Origin: an uncultured Collinsella sp.
GTDB taxonomy: Bacteria; Actinomycetota; Coriobacteriia; Coriobacteriales; Coriobacteriaceae
Assembly: GCA_902470805.1 (NCBI GenBank)
Contig: CABRHX010000028.1
Coordinates: 1 to 25,269, forward strand
DNA length: 25,269 bases
Direction of reading: 5' to 3'
Shown piece after piece: positions 1 through 6,793 of this stretch. A program made the translations under genes and the position numbers. Position 1 is the stretch's first letter. Each line of letters starts with the position of its first letter. The notes below the pieces were generated by a model. That model was not told where the DNA came from, did no database searches, and was given only the letters and a program-made list of their open reading frames with translations.

Positions 1-27
1 AAATCCAAGGGTTATACCCTAAGAGCA

Positions 28-52
28 AACCACCCCTTTTAGGGGTGGTTTT
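28..52 (+). terminator. Intrinsic terminator of an upstream gene outside the window
   Basis: A perfect 10-bp stem (AACCACCCCT at 28-37 with AGGGGTGGTT at 41-50) closes a 3-nt loop and runs into a short T tract. No gene of this window ends before it, so it probably terminates a rightward gene to the left. The AGAGCAAACC bracket and GGTGGTTTT arm recur in the hairpins after prfB. Confidence 0.75.
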
Positions 53-61
53 GATTACGAT

Positions 62-77
62 GATCCCTTGGGGACGG
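62..77 (+). repeat. 16-mer GATCCCTTGGGGACGG, copy 1 (second copy at 17491)
   Basis: This 16-mer lies just after the terminator at 28-52. It is found again with one difference at 17491-17506, also just after a terminator and upstream of a gene. Both copies are followed by ATTTGG a short way on. ATCCCT and AGGGAT around the core give a small dyad. The role is unknown. Confidence 0.5.
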
Positions 78-115
78 AGGGATTATTTGGCGGTGCCGTT
101 AAGCGGAGAGGCGTA

Positions 116-143
116 TTGTTGACCCATCGTTTGGGCATACAAT
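116..143 (+). promoter_or_regulatory. Candidate sigma-70 promoter of ade
   Basis: TTGTTG (116-121) and TACAAT (138-143) are separated by 16 nt. This would start transcription near position 150 and give a leader of about 60 nt. A second -35-like TTGACC at 119-124 is too close to the -10. The assignment is by consensus match only. Confidence 0.4.
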
Positions 144-210
144 GGCTGTTGGCTTGCTGCGGTGAAGGCTCGTCCGCTCTGCAGTTATTTCTACAGTTAA
201 AGGAGTATGT

Positions 211-2031
211 ATGTCCGTTGAGGTCATGAGGACTGTGATCGAGGCCGCCGAGGGTCGCGTGCCCGTCGACACGCTGTTTACCAATGCGCAGATCGTCGAC
301 GTGTATGGCCAGCGTGTGGCGCCCGGCAGCGTTGCCGTCAAGGACGGTGTGATCGTCGGCGTGCTCTACGATGGTCGCGACGATGCTGCTGGCACCTACG
401 AGGCAACTGAGGTCATCGACTGCCAGGGTCGCTATCTCGCTCCCGGTTTTATTGACGGGCATCTGCATATCGAGTCTTCGAACATCCGTCCCGCCGAGTA
501 TGCTCGCATGGCCGCGACGCGCGGTACTACCACCGCCATTGCCGACAGCCACGAGATTGCCAATGTTGCCGGTCTCGACGGCTTGCGCTTTATGATCGAG
601 GATGGCCGCCGCGCGCCCATCTCCATCAAGTACATGATGCCTTCGTGCGTGCCCGCGCTGCCCGACGAGCAGGCCGGTGCCGTGATTACCGCCGCCGATA
701 TGCAGGAGTTTTTTGCCGAGCATCCGGGCGATGTCTTTGGCCTGGGCGAAATGATGAACCTGCCGGGCGTCTTTATGGCCGACCCCGAGACCTGTGCTCG
801 CATCGACGCTGCCAACCAGACGCCATCCAAGCAGGTTGACGGCCACGCGCCGCTCGTTGCCGGTAAGGACCTCAACGCCTATGCCGCAGCGGGCATTATC
901 GCCGACCACGAGTCGACGATTCCCGAGGAGGCGCTCGACAAGCTGTCCCGCGGCATGTATGTGATGCTGCGTGAGGGCACGTGCAGCCACGACCTGGCCA
1001 ACCTGTCTCCGATGCTGTTGGAGAATCCTTCCCGTGCCCGCCGCTGCTGCTTTGCGACCGACGACCGCGCTCCCTCCGATGCGCTTTCGACCGGTATGAT
1101 CGACAACGCCTGCCGCGTGGCGATTGAGGCCGGTATCGACCCCGTGGTCGCTATCTCCATGGCGTCCCTCTCCACGGCCGAGGCGTTTGGCCTGGACCAC
1201 GGTTGCCGCGACCCGCACGAACTGCGTGGCGCCATCGCCCCGGGCAAGCGTGCCGACCTGCTGGTGCTCAATGACCTGACGTTTGCCACGGCTCCGCATC
1301 GCGTATATGCCGCCGGTGCTCTGGTGGCGCAGGACGGCACCTTTGTGGGCGAGATCGCACCCGAGATGGCCGAGGTCGCGGCCCTTGCCGACGAGCTGCG
1401 CGCTTCCGTTAAGCTGCCGAAGCTATCGCTCGACGTGTTCGACTATGCCTTTAAGCCGGGCGAGGCTGTGATTGACGTGGTGCCGGGTAAAGCCATCACG
1501 GGTATGGTCCGTCCCGAGACTGACGAGGACTTGCGTCGCATTATGCTGATTGAGCGCCATGGCCGCGGCGTGTCGCTGCAGGCCGAGGGCGTCGATGGCG
1601 ATGGCCCCGCTGGCCTGAGCCTGGTCGGCAAGCACATCGGTCGAGGCTGGGTGCGCGGTTTCACTATCACGGGCGGCGCCATTGCCTCCACGATCGGCCA
1701 CGACTCGCACAACGTGTGCGTGGTGGGCGACAACGCCGCCGATATGATGGCCGCTGTTGAGGCCGTGGGCCAGGGTGGTCACGTGCTAGTGCGCAACGGC
1801 GAGGTCGTGGCGCGCATTCCGCTGGCGCTCGGTGGCCTGATGAGCGAAGGCACGGCCGAGGACGTTGCCGCGCAGCACGACGACTTTATGGTCAAGGCAC
1901 GTGCCATGGGTATTGAGCCGCCGCTCGATCCCATCATGGGCATCATCTTCCTGCCCCTGCCGGTCATCCCGACGCTCCGCATCCGCCCCGAGGGCATGTT
2001 CGACGTCACGACCTTCACCTACGCGGACTAG
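211..2031 (+). CDS. ade: Adenine deaminase
   Basis: Adenine deaminase hydrolyses adenine to hypoxanthine and ammonia in purine salvage, in the cytoplasm. The 606-residue product has the usual length and layout of the bacterial Ade family (amidohydrolase superfamily). The metal-binding HLH sits at about residues 84-86 in GFIDGHLHIESS, followed by SHE near 113-115, DGHAP near 210-215, a DHES segment, and ATDDR near 290. The family C-terminal domain includes GGAIASTIGHDSHN. The ATG at 211 is preceded by AAGGAG at 199-204 at good spacing. It seems to be monocistronic, with its own promoter candidate and a hairpin downstream; the next gene starts 199 bp later. I see no purine riboswitch in the leader. 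The stop codon is TAG. The identification is firm from family motifs. Confidence 0.95.
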   Translation: MSVEVMRTVIEAAEGRVPVDTLFTNAQIVDVYGQRVAPGSVAVKDGVIVGVLYDGRDDAAGTYEATEVIDCQGRYLAPGFIDGHLHIESSNIRPAEYARMAATRGTTTAIADSHEIANVAGLDGLRFMIEDGRRAPISIKYMMPSCVPALPDEQAGAVITAADMQEFFAEHPGDVFGLGEMMNLPGVFMADPETCARIDAANQTPSKQVDGHAPLVAGKDLNAYAAAGIIADHESTIPEEALDKLSRGMYVMLREGTCSHDLANLSPMLLENPSRARRCCFATDDRAPSDALSTGMIDNACRVAIEAGIDPVVAISMASLSTAEAFGLDHGCRDPHELRGAIAPGKRADLLVLNDLTFATAPHRVYAAGALVAQDGTFVGEIAPEMAEVAALADELRASVKLPKLSLDVFDYAFKPGEAVIDVVPGKAITGMVRPETDEDLRRIMLIERHGRGVSLQAEGVDGDGPAGLSLVGKHIGRGWVRGFTITGGAIASTIGHDSHNVCVVGDNAADMMAAVEAVGQGGHVLVRNGEVVARIPLALGGLMSEGTAEDVAAQHDDFMVKARAMGIEPPLDPIMGIIFLPLPVIPTLRIRPEGMFDVTTFTYAD

Positions 2032-2095
2032 TCATCGGGGACGTTCTTAAACGACTGGTCGTTGGGGTGACGTGTCGCCTGGCGCCGCGACCGTA

Positions 2096-2136
2096 GGACC
2101 TCTGGCATGTGTGAGCTATTTGCCAGGTCCTTGTAA
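2096..2136 (+). terminator. Hairpin after ade, possible weak terminator
   Basis: GGACC (2096-2100) and TGGCA (2103-2107) pair with TGCCA (2121-2125) and GGTCC (2126-2130), leaving a 2-nt bulge and a 13-nt loop. Only a poor T tract (TTGTAACGTTT) follows, so terminator function is uncertain. It is the best candidate for the end of the ade transcript. A small palindrome, AACGAC-TG-GTCGTT (2050-2063), lies just before it. Confidence 0.35.
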
Positions 2137-2162
2137 CGTTTACGCCCGCGGAGTCTTATTTG

Positions 2163-2227
2163 AGCTCCCTTTGGGTACGGTGATTTTGGATATACGTCCG
2201 ATTCCATCAAGCCCGAAGGGAGCTTTT
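2163..2227 (+). promoter_or_regulatory. Leader hairpin enclosing the ribosome binding site of the first HAD phosphatase
   Basis: Positions 2163-2176 pair with 2211-2224 in a 14-bp stem (12 Watson-Crick pairs, 2 G-T) around a 34-nt loop. The right arm contains AAGGGAG (2216-2222), the Shine-Dalgarno of the gene starting at 2230, and is followed by TTTT. The structure could therefore block translation, or act as a terminator directly before the start codon. The stem is seen directly; regulation is inferred. Confidence 0.5.
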
Positions 2228-2229
2228 CT

Positions 2230-3024
2230 ATGTTTAAACTGATTGCATCCGATATGGACGGCACACTGCTTGACGAAAACGGCCGGGTGCCTCCCGAGAC
2301 CTACGAACTGATTCTGGCGCTACACGAGCATGGCGTGCATTTCGCCGCATCGTCAGGTCGTCGCTACGATCGCCTGTGCGAGTTCTTTGCGCCCGTTCGC
2401 GACAAGATGGACTTTGTCGCCGCTAACGGTGCCCAGGTCTACGCCGACGGCAAAATGGTAGACCGTGAGGTGTATTCGCACCTGGCGATTCGAAGGCTCG
2501 CCCAGGCTGTCGCGACGTTTCCCAATCTGCATCTTGCGCTTTTTGACCGAACCAAGTCCTTCCTGCTCGATGACGAGTGCAAGTTCGTGCGTGAGGTCGA
2601 TAAGGACCTTCCCAATGCCGAGCGTATTTGGGAGCTGCCCGATCCCAGCGTAAATATCATCAAGGCGAGTATCTTTTGCGATGACGGTGTCGTTATGGAC
2701 AGCGCCTACGTGCTACAGCGTGAACTTGGCCAGCTCTTTACTTTTGCGCCTTCGGGCAACGCGTGGATCGATGCCATGCAGCCCGGCGTGTCGAAGGCCT
2801 CGGGCATCGCACAGCTCGCGGAGCATTACGGCATTGGACGCGACGAGATCATGGCGTTTGGCGACTCGATGAACGACTACGAGATCATTCGCTTTGTCGG
2901 CACGGGCTGCGCGATGGAAAACGCGCGCCCCGCGCTCAAAGCGGTTGCCGATCGCGTCGTAGGCTGCAACCGCGACCACGCTGTCCAGCAGGAACTCCGC
3001 CGTGTTCTGGAGAGCCTCGCCTAA
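2230..3024 (+). CDS. Cof-type HAD-superfamily sugar-phosphate phosphatase
   Basis: This is a cytoplasmic HAD hydrolase of the Cof/YidA (HAD-IIB) type. The family dephosphorylates small phosphorylated metabolites through an Asp nucleophile and Mg2+. The 264-residue product opens with LIASDMDGTLL, giving the nucleophile at D8 and the general acid at D10. It carries an SGR segment near residues 40-42 (motif II region), a Lys in the VSKASGI segment (motif III), and GDSMNDYEII (motif IV acidic residues) near the C-terminus. The ATG at 2230 has AAGGGAG 7 nt upstream, and that site is buried in a leader hairpin. A second member of the same family faces it at 3172-4014, but the two are not close copies. 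The substrate cannot be told from sequence. The stop codon is TAA. Confidence 0.9.
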   Translation: MFKLIASDMDGTLLDENGRVPPETYELILALHEHGVHFAASSGRRYDRLCEFFAPVRDKMDFVAANGAQVYADGKMVDREVYSHLAIRRLAQAVATFPNLHLALFDRTKSFLLDDECKFVREVDKDLPNAERIWELPDPSVNIIKASIFCDDGVVMDSAYVLQRELGQLFTFAPSGNAWIDAMQPGVSKASGIAQLAEHYGIGRDEIMAFGDSMNDYEIIRFVGTGCAMENARPALKAVADRVVGCNRDHAVQQELRRVLESLA

Positions 3025-3062
3025 TCCGGCAGATGGGGATGTTCCCTTTATGCCGGCAGTGG

Positions 3063-3101
3063 GGGGACAGTCCTTGCAGCTTTTTCGCGAAGAGTGTCCC
3101 C
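3063..3101. repeat. Imperfect hairpin with GGGGACA/TGTCCCC arms
   Basis: GGGGACA (3063-3069) and TGTCCCC (3095-3101) enclose 25 nt between two convergent genes. GGGGATGTTCCC just upstream (3036-3047) and GGGGACGTTC at 2037-2046 resemble it. The GGGAC/GTCCC theme is shared with the other repeat families of the window. It has no T tract, so I do not call it a terminator. Confidence 0.4.
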
Positions 3102-3116
3102 AACGACTACTGTGAC

Positions 3117-3157
3117 CAGGGTAGCTAATTTGGGACGGGGCTATTTTAGCTACCCTG
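3117..3157 (-). repeat. Hairpin element with conserved 19-nt loop, member a
   Basis: An 11-bp perfect stem (3117-3127 with 3147-3157) closes a 19-nt loop. On the minus strand the loop reads AAATAGCCCCGTCCCAAAT. It has the same loop length, the AAAT start and GTCCC at loop positions 11-15 as in the hairpins at 6757-6793 and 19821-19862, but an unrelated stem sequence. It lies between two convergent HAD genes. Confidence 0.6.
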
Positions 3158-3171
3158 CCGGGTTGATGCTG

Positions 3172-4014
3172 CTAGGCGAGGGCGGCCATGATGGTGCGGG
3201 CGACGCCGTCGTGGTCGTTGTCGTATTCGGTGATGGCGTCGGCGGCCTCGCGATCCTCGGGCTCGGCGTTGATCATGGCCATGCCGTGGCCCGCTGCCTG
3301 CAGCATGGGAATGTCGTTGATGTTGTCGCCGAACGCCCAGGCGTCGGCGAGACGCTCACCCAGGTGCTCGCATAGCCACGTGAGGGCCGTTCCCTTGGTG
3401 GCGCCCTCGCCCATGACCTCGATATTCATGGCGTACGAACGCGTGACCTCAATGCCTCCGAGCGTGTCGAGCGCCGTCGCGATGGCGTCGCGATCGGCCG
3501 GGTTGTGCCAGTACATGGCGATACGTTCGAGCGTCTCGACCTCGTCGATCTTGCTGTCGATATCCATGTCGATCGGCGTTCGTGTGCGCTTGAGCGAAGC
3601 CGCGATGTGGGGGTCGCCGCCACAGAACTCATCCAGACGCCCGTATAACGAGCGGGGGAGGAAGCACTGCCCATCCGCGAAGATATCGAAGGTCACATCG
3701 TGGCCTGCGGCAATGCGATGGATGCGGTGGGCAATGCCACGGTCGAGCGGACGGCTCAAGATGCACGTGGCGCGCGAGGCATCGGTGGGCGTATCCTCGT
3801 CGAGCTGCCAGACGCTGGCGCCGTTGGCACAGACCGCGTAGTGCACGGCGGGATGGGCGAGAATGGGCTCAAAGATGCCCGACAGCGGACGCCCCGTGCA
3901 GGGAACAAACTCGATGCTACGATGTGCGAGCTCGTCGAGCATTGCCCAAGTGGCGTCGCTCATCTGCTTATCGCTCGTCAGCAGCGTTCCGTCCATATCG
4001 GAAAACACAATCAT
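3172..4014 (-). CDS. Cof-type HAD-superfamily phosphatase (second)
   Basis: This 280-residue HAD-IIB hydrolase begins MIVFSDMDGTLL, with the nucleophile Asp6 and acid Asp8. It has CTGRPLSG near residue 39 (motif II region), a Lys in EGATKGTAL, and AFGDNINDIPML as motif IV. Such enzymes dephosphorylate sugar phosphates or related small molecules in the cytoplasm; the substrate is not readable here. The start codon at 4014 follows an AAAGGG ribosome binding site. It lies downstream of citrate synthase in the same direction, but the strong minus-strand terminator at 4040-4077 separates them. It must rely on read-through or on a promoter inside the short gap. It is convergent with the other HAD gene. 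The stop codon is TAG. Confidence 0.9.
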   Translation of the reverse strand: MIVFSDMDGTLLTSDKQMSDATWAMLDELAHRSIEFVPCTGRPLSGIFEPILAHPAVHYAVCANGASVWQLDEDTPTDASRATCILSRPLDRGIAHRIHRIAAGHDVTFDIFADGQCFLPRSLYGRLDEFCGGDPHIAASLKRTRTPIDMDIDSKIDEVETLERIAMYWHNPADRDAIATALDTLGGIEVTRSYAMNIEVMGEGATKGTALTWLCEHLGERLADAWAFGDNINDIPMLQAAGHGMAMINAEPEDREAADAITEYDNDHDGVARTIMAALA

Positions 4015-4039
4015 TTGATGCAGCCCTTTCTACTGGCAT

Positions 4040-4077
4040 AAAAAGCGTGGCCGAGGGCTTGGGTCCCTGGCCACGCT
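4040..4077 (-). terminator. Intrinsic terminator of the citrate synthase operon
   Basis: AGCGTGGCC (4044-4052) pairs with GGCCACGCT (4069-4077). On the minus strand the stem is followed by TTTTT (4044-4040). It stands 24 bp after the gltA stop. Confidence 0.85.
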
Positions 4078-4100
4078 CGAGTTCTATAACGGTCCGCGTC

Positions 4101-5519
4101 CTAGCGGTCGGCGAGCGGCTTGTACTCCAGCGGCTCGATCACCGGACGATAGGCGGGGCGAATAATACGGTGCGCGCAGAAGAGCTCTTCCATGCGGTGT
4201 GCCGACCAGCCGGCCATGCGGGCGACGGCGAATAGCGGCGTAAAGAGCGTCTCGGGCACGCCGAGCATCTTGTAGATAAAGCCCGTGTACAGGTCGATGT
4301 TGGCGCAGATGGGCTTGGTCATGCCGTGGTCGCGCATCACCTGCGGTGCCAGGCGCTCGATGCGCTCGATGAGCGCGAACTCCTCGCCCAAGTCCTTCTT
4401 GGCGGCAAGCGTGCGCGCGTAACGGCGGCACACCTCGGCGCGCGGGTCACTGAGCGTATAGACGGCGTGGCCCATACCGTAGATGAGGCCCGTGCCGTCG
4501 AAAGCCTGCCTGTCGAGGATCTTGCCCAGGTAGGCCGCGACCTCGTCCTCGTCCTCCCAGTTGGAGACATGCGCGCGGATGTCCTCGTGCATAGACACGA
4601 CCTTGGCATTGGCGCCGCCGTGGCGCGGGCCCTTGAGCGAGCCGATAGCCGCGGCGTAGGCGGAATACGGGTCGGTGGCCGATGAGGACAGCACGCGGCA
4701 GGCGAACGTGGAGTTGTTGCCGCCGCCGTGCTCGGCATGCAGCATGAGCATCACGTCGAGCAGCATGGCTTCGTCGCGGGTGAATGCCATGCCGCCGCGC
4801 AACACCTGCAGGATGGTCTCGGCGGTGGAGAGGCCGGGTGTGGGGTGCGGTACATGAACCTCGGAGCCGCGGCGCTTGGCGACCGAGGCCATATGCGCGA
4901 AGGCGGCGATGCGGGGGAGACGGGCGAGCATGGAGATGGCGACGTCGATTTCGTGCTCGGGTGTAATGGCGTCGGGCTCGGCGTCGAAGGCGTAGAGCAG
5001 CAGCACGGCGCGCTGAAGCACATTCATGATGCTCGACGACACCGTGGTCATGGGGAACTCGCGGACGTATTCGTCGCTCAGGTGCCTAAAAGCACCCAGG
5101 CGTCCGCAAAAACCGTCGAGTTCCTCTTTGGTGGGCAGCGAGCCCGTGATGAGCAGATAGGCGACTTCTTCGTAGCCGTAGCGGTTCTCGGCCTGGGCGT
5201 TGTTGACCAGATCCTCGATGCTGTAGCCACGAAGCGTGAGCTTGCCCTGATCGGGCACGACTTTGCCGTCGACCTTGTTGTAGCCGTGCACGTCCGAGAT
5301 GCGGGTAAGGCCCGCGACCACGCCCGAGCCATCGGCATTGCGCAGACCGCGCTTGACGTTGTGCTCTACGAACAGGTCCTCGTCGTACGGGGCGGTCGGC
5401 AGGCCGTGGTAGAGGTTTTCGCTTTCGGGCGAAATCTGACGGCTCGCCTCGTAATCCAGAACCAGGCGGCTCAGGTGATCGTCGAAGCGGTAGTAGATTT
5501 TCTTGGCGTCGTAGGCCAT
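4101..5519 (-). CDS. gltA: Citrate synthase
   Basis: Citrate synthase condenses oxaloacetate with acetyl-CoA to give citrate. In a fermentative anaerobe this probably feeds 2-oxoglutarate and glutamate synthesis rather than a full cycle. The 472-residue protein shows HAEHGGGNNS (His near 264), GPRHGGANAKV (His300), GMGHAVYTLSDPRA (His and substrate-binding Arg) and ANIDLYTGFIYKMLG (catalytic Asp region). It is longer than the roughly 370-430 residues common for bacterial enzymes because of an N-terminal segment of about 60 residues, as I recall for clostridial-type enzymes. A related 2-methylcitrate synthase activity cannot be excluded. The start at 5519 has AGAGGAG at good spacing. It lies 77 bp after an ACT-domain gene and is probably co-transcribed with it. 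The stop codon is TAG. Confidence 0.93.
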   Translation of the reverse strand: MAYDAKKIYYRFDDHLSRLVLDYEASRQISPESENLYHGLPTAPYDEDLFVEHNVKRGLRNADGSGVVAGLTRISDVHGYNKVDGKVVPDQGKLTLRGYSIEDLVNNAQAENRYGYEEVAYLLITGSLPTKEELDGFCGRLGAFRHLSDEYVREFPMTTVSSSIMNVLQRAVLLLYAFDAEPDAITPEHEIDVAISMLARLPRIAAFAHMASVAKRRGSEVHVPHPTPGLSTAETILQVLRGGMAFTRDEAMLLDVMLMLHAEHGGGNNSTFACRVLSSSATDPYSAYAAAIGSLKGPRHGGANAKVVSMHEDIRAHVSNWEDEDEVAAYLGKILDRQAFDGTGLIYGMGHAVYTLSDPRAEVCRRYARTLAAKKDLGEEFALIERIERLAPQVMRDHGMTKPICANIDLYTGFIYKMLGVPETLFTPLFAVARMAGWSAHRMEELFCAHRIIRPAYRPVIEPLEYKPLADR

Positions 5520-5596
5520 GCGCGCTCCTCTCCGGTCCGCTTTGGGGCCGCGCGCTTGGACGATATGACGTCAAGCTGCCCCGAGCGGCTCGTTCG

Positions 5597-5884
5597 CTAC
5601 AGGCGGTACATAAAGTTGAAGACGTCCTCGCGCTGGATGGACACGTTGACGCCCGAAAGCTCGCCGGCCTCGGCCAGCGCCTTCTGCAGCTCGGCGAAGT
5701 CGAGCTTGGACTCGGCGGTGTCGGCCAGCATGGTCATGGTGAAGATGTCCTCGATAATGGACTGCGTGATGTCGCGGATGTCGACGTTGGCCTCGCCTAG
5801 AACACGGGTGACGCCGGCGACGATGCCGGGGCGGTTCTTGCCAAGGACGGTGATGACGATACGGGAGGACGAGATCTCGGCCAT
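5597..5884 (-). CDS. ACT domain-containing protein (UPF0237 type)
   Basis: This 95-residue protein consists of little more than one ACT domain. The opening strand RIVITVLGKNRPGIVAGV carries the family Gly-x-x-x-Pro-Gly turn at about residues 14-19, followed by the helix VTRVLGEANVDIRDI. ACT domains commonly bind amino acids and dimerise. This stand-alone family is of unknown function and, from memory, is usually found beside a large UPF0210/DUF711 gene, which is not present here. Instead it is the first gene of an operon with citrate synthase. The start at 5884 has AAAGGG upstream. The C-terminal RL precedes a TAG stop. The family call is sound; a role in sensing an amino acid made from citrate is only a guess. 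Confidence 0.88.
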   Translation of the reverse strand: MAEISSSRIVITVLGKNRPGIVAGVTRVLGEANVDIRDITQSIIEDIFTMTMLADTAESKLDFAELQKALAEAGELSGVNVSIQREDVFNFMYRL

Positions 5885-6076
5885 GGGAAACCCTTTCGCG
5901 TGATTGCGGCGCGCGCGGGGCGCTCCGCTACGGTACAGTGTTCATCATTGTACCTGTCTGGCGCAAAAAAGGCGCGCTCGCTGCGGCGTTACATGCCTGC
6001 AACATGGGAGAAGGGGCAACAGGGTGCGTGTCCGCTGCGGTTGGTCGCGCCGCGTTGCACAAAGACCGTGAACCTT

Positions 6077-6105
6077 TTGTGGGACGCGCGGCGCCGTGGT
6101 ACCAT
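6077..6105 (+). promoter_or_regulatory. Extended -10 promoter of rpmE
   Basis: TTGTGG (6077-6082), a 17-nt spacer and TACCAT (6100-6105) form a promoter, with TG at 6097-6098 giving an extended -10. Transcription would begin near 6112, just before the paired leader. Confidence 0.6.
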
Positions 6106-6118
6106 AGCCGAGTTTGTT

Positions 6119-6182
6119 GTCTTGGTCGGAAACCAAGACGCCTTATGCGCTGATCGGTAACCAGCGCCTGACCAATAAGGAG
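6119..6182 (+). promoter_or_regulatory. Structured 5' leader of rpmE, candidate bL31 autoregulatory leader
   Basis: Hairpin 1 is GTCTTGGT (6119-6126) pairing with ACCAAGAC (6132-6139) around CGGAA. Hairpin 2 is GCGCTG (6147-6152) pairing with CAGCGC (6162-6167). CCTTAT (6141-6146) is exactly complementary to ATAAGG (6175-6180), so an outer helix encloses hairpin 2 and hides part of the Shine-Dalgarno TAAGGAG (6176-6182). Leaders of bL31 genes have been proposed in several bacterial groups. Feedback by bL31 is inferred here. Confidence 0.55.
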
Positions 6183-6189
6183 TCCTACC

Positions 6190-6615
6190 ATGAAGCAGGG
6201 TATCCATCCCCAGTATGTCGAGTGCACGGTGACGTGCTCCTGCGGCAACACCTTCAAGACGCACGCTACCGTGTCCGAGATGAAGGTCGAGCTTTGCAAC
6301 GAGTGCCACCCGTTCTACACCGGCCAGCAGAAGTTCGTCGACACCGGTGGACGCGTCCAGCGCTTCGCCGACAAGTTCGGTGGCGCCGCTGCCGCCCAGC
6401 TCAAGAAGGCCGAGGAGGCCAAGGCTGCCAAGGCCGCCAAGGCTGCTGAGGCCGAGGCCGCTCGCAAGGCCGCCGCTGAGGCTAAGGCTGCCGAGAAGGC
6501 TAAGCGTGCTGCTAAGTTTGCCGAGGAGGCTGCCAAGCAGGCCGCCGAGGCTCCCGCAGAGGCTCCCGTCGAGGAGGCCGCTGCCGAGGCCGAGACCACC
6601 GAGGCTGCTGAGTAA
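6190..6615 (+). CDS. rpmE: 50S ribosomal protein bL31, zinc-binding form with long Ala/Lys/Glu tail
   Basis: bL31 helps bridge the large and small ribosomal subunits. The first ~65 residues are a normal C+ bL31: MKQGIHPQY start, zinc ligands C16, C18, C36 and C39 (in CSC and CNEC), then HPFYTGQQKFVDTGGRV. From about residue 66 to 141 the protein continues as a tail almost wholly of Ala, Lys, Glu and Arg, turning acidic (APAEAPVEEAAAEAETTEAAE region) at the end. Typical bL31 has about 66-90 residues, so the tail doubles the protein. The tail looks helical or disordered, and its function is unknown. The start at 6190 has TAAGGAG 7 nt upstream, and a leader structure can mask it. A strong terminator follows at 6653. 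The stop codon is TAA. Confidence 0.95.
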   Translation: MKQGIHPQYVECTVTCSCGNTFKTHATVSEMKVELCNECHPFYTGQQKFVDTGGRVQRFADKFGGAAAAQLKKAEEAKAAKAAKAAEAEAARKAAAEAKAAEKAKRAAKFAEEAAKQAAEAPAEAPVEEAAAEAETTEAAE

Positions 6616-6652
6616 ATAGCTCGCCGCGGAATCACTCGCATTCATGGCGTGA

Positions 6653-6692
6653 GGGCCGTGCATCCATTTGGGTGCGCGGCCCTTTTCTTTTT
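6653..6692 (+). terminator. Intrinsic terminator of rpmE
   Basis: A 13-bp stem starting GGGCCG (6653) and ending CGGCCC (6682) closes an ATTT loop, followed by TTTTCTTTTT. Its upper part, GCATCCATTTGGGTGC (6660-6675), is the same, apart from one base, as the upper part of the terminator at 11005-11033. Confidence 0.92.
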
Positions 6693-6693
6693 A

Positions 6694-6726
6694 TTGGTGC
6701 AAACCAACCTGCCCCCATTGCACCAA
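6694..6726 (+). repeat. Hairpin element with conserved 19-nt loop, member b
   Basis: TTGGTGC (6694-6700) pairs with GCACCAA (6720-6726) around a 19-nt loop, AAACCAACCTGCCCCCATT. The loop has GCCCC where the other members have GTCCC at loop positions 11-15 and shares AACCTG with member c. Two A-T pairs can extend the stem inward. It is the most divergent of the four. Confidence 0.5.
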
Positions 6727-6756
6727 ATGGCAGAGAGGCAGCGTTTGCCCAGATAA

Positions 6757-6793
6757 AACCTGCCAAAATTAACCTGTCCCATTGTGGCAGGTT
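6757..6793 (+). repeat. Hairpin element with conserved 19-nt loop, member c
   Basis: AACCTGCCA (6757-6765) pairs perfectly with TGGCAGGTT (6785-6793) around AAATTAACCTGTCCCATTG. Stem and loop both resemble member d upstream of the serine recombinase (19821-19862). It lies 31 bp after member b. Confidence 0.65.

Larger units (their letters stand above)
5885..6189. other. Divergent intergenic region between the ACT-gltA operon and rpmE
   Basis: This 305-bp stretch has no gene I can support. Its left part holds a GGTACAGTG/CATTGTACC dyad (5932-5940 with 5946-5954, one G-T pair). The dyad covers a TACAAT -10-like box on the minus strand (5952-5947), probably the promoter region of the ACT gene. 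The right part holds the rpmE promoter and its folded leader, listed separately. The middle (5960-6070) is GC-rich and shows nothing I recognise. Confidence 0.5.

Noticed and set aside
144..210. Purine riboswitch before ade
   Set aside because: The leader is short and I cannot form the three-way junction with its conserved loops.
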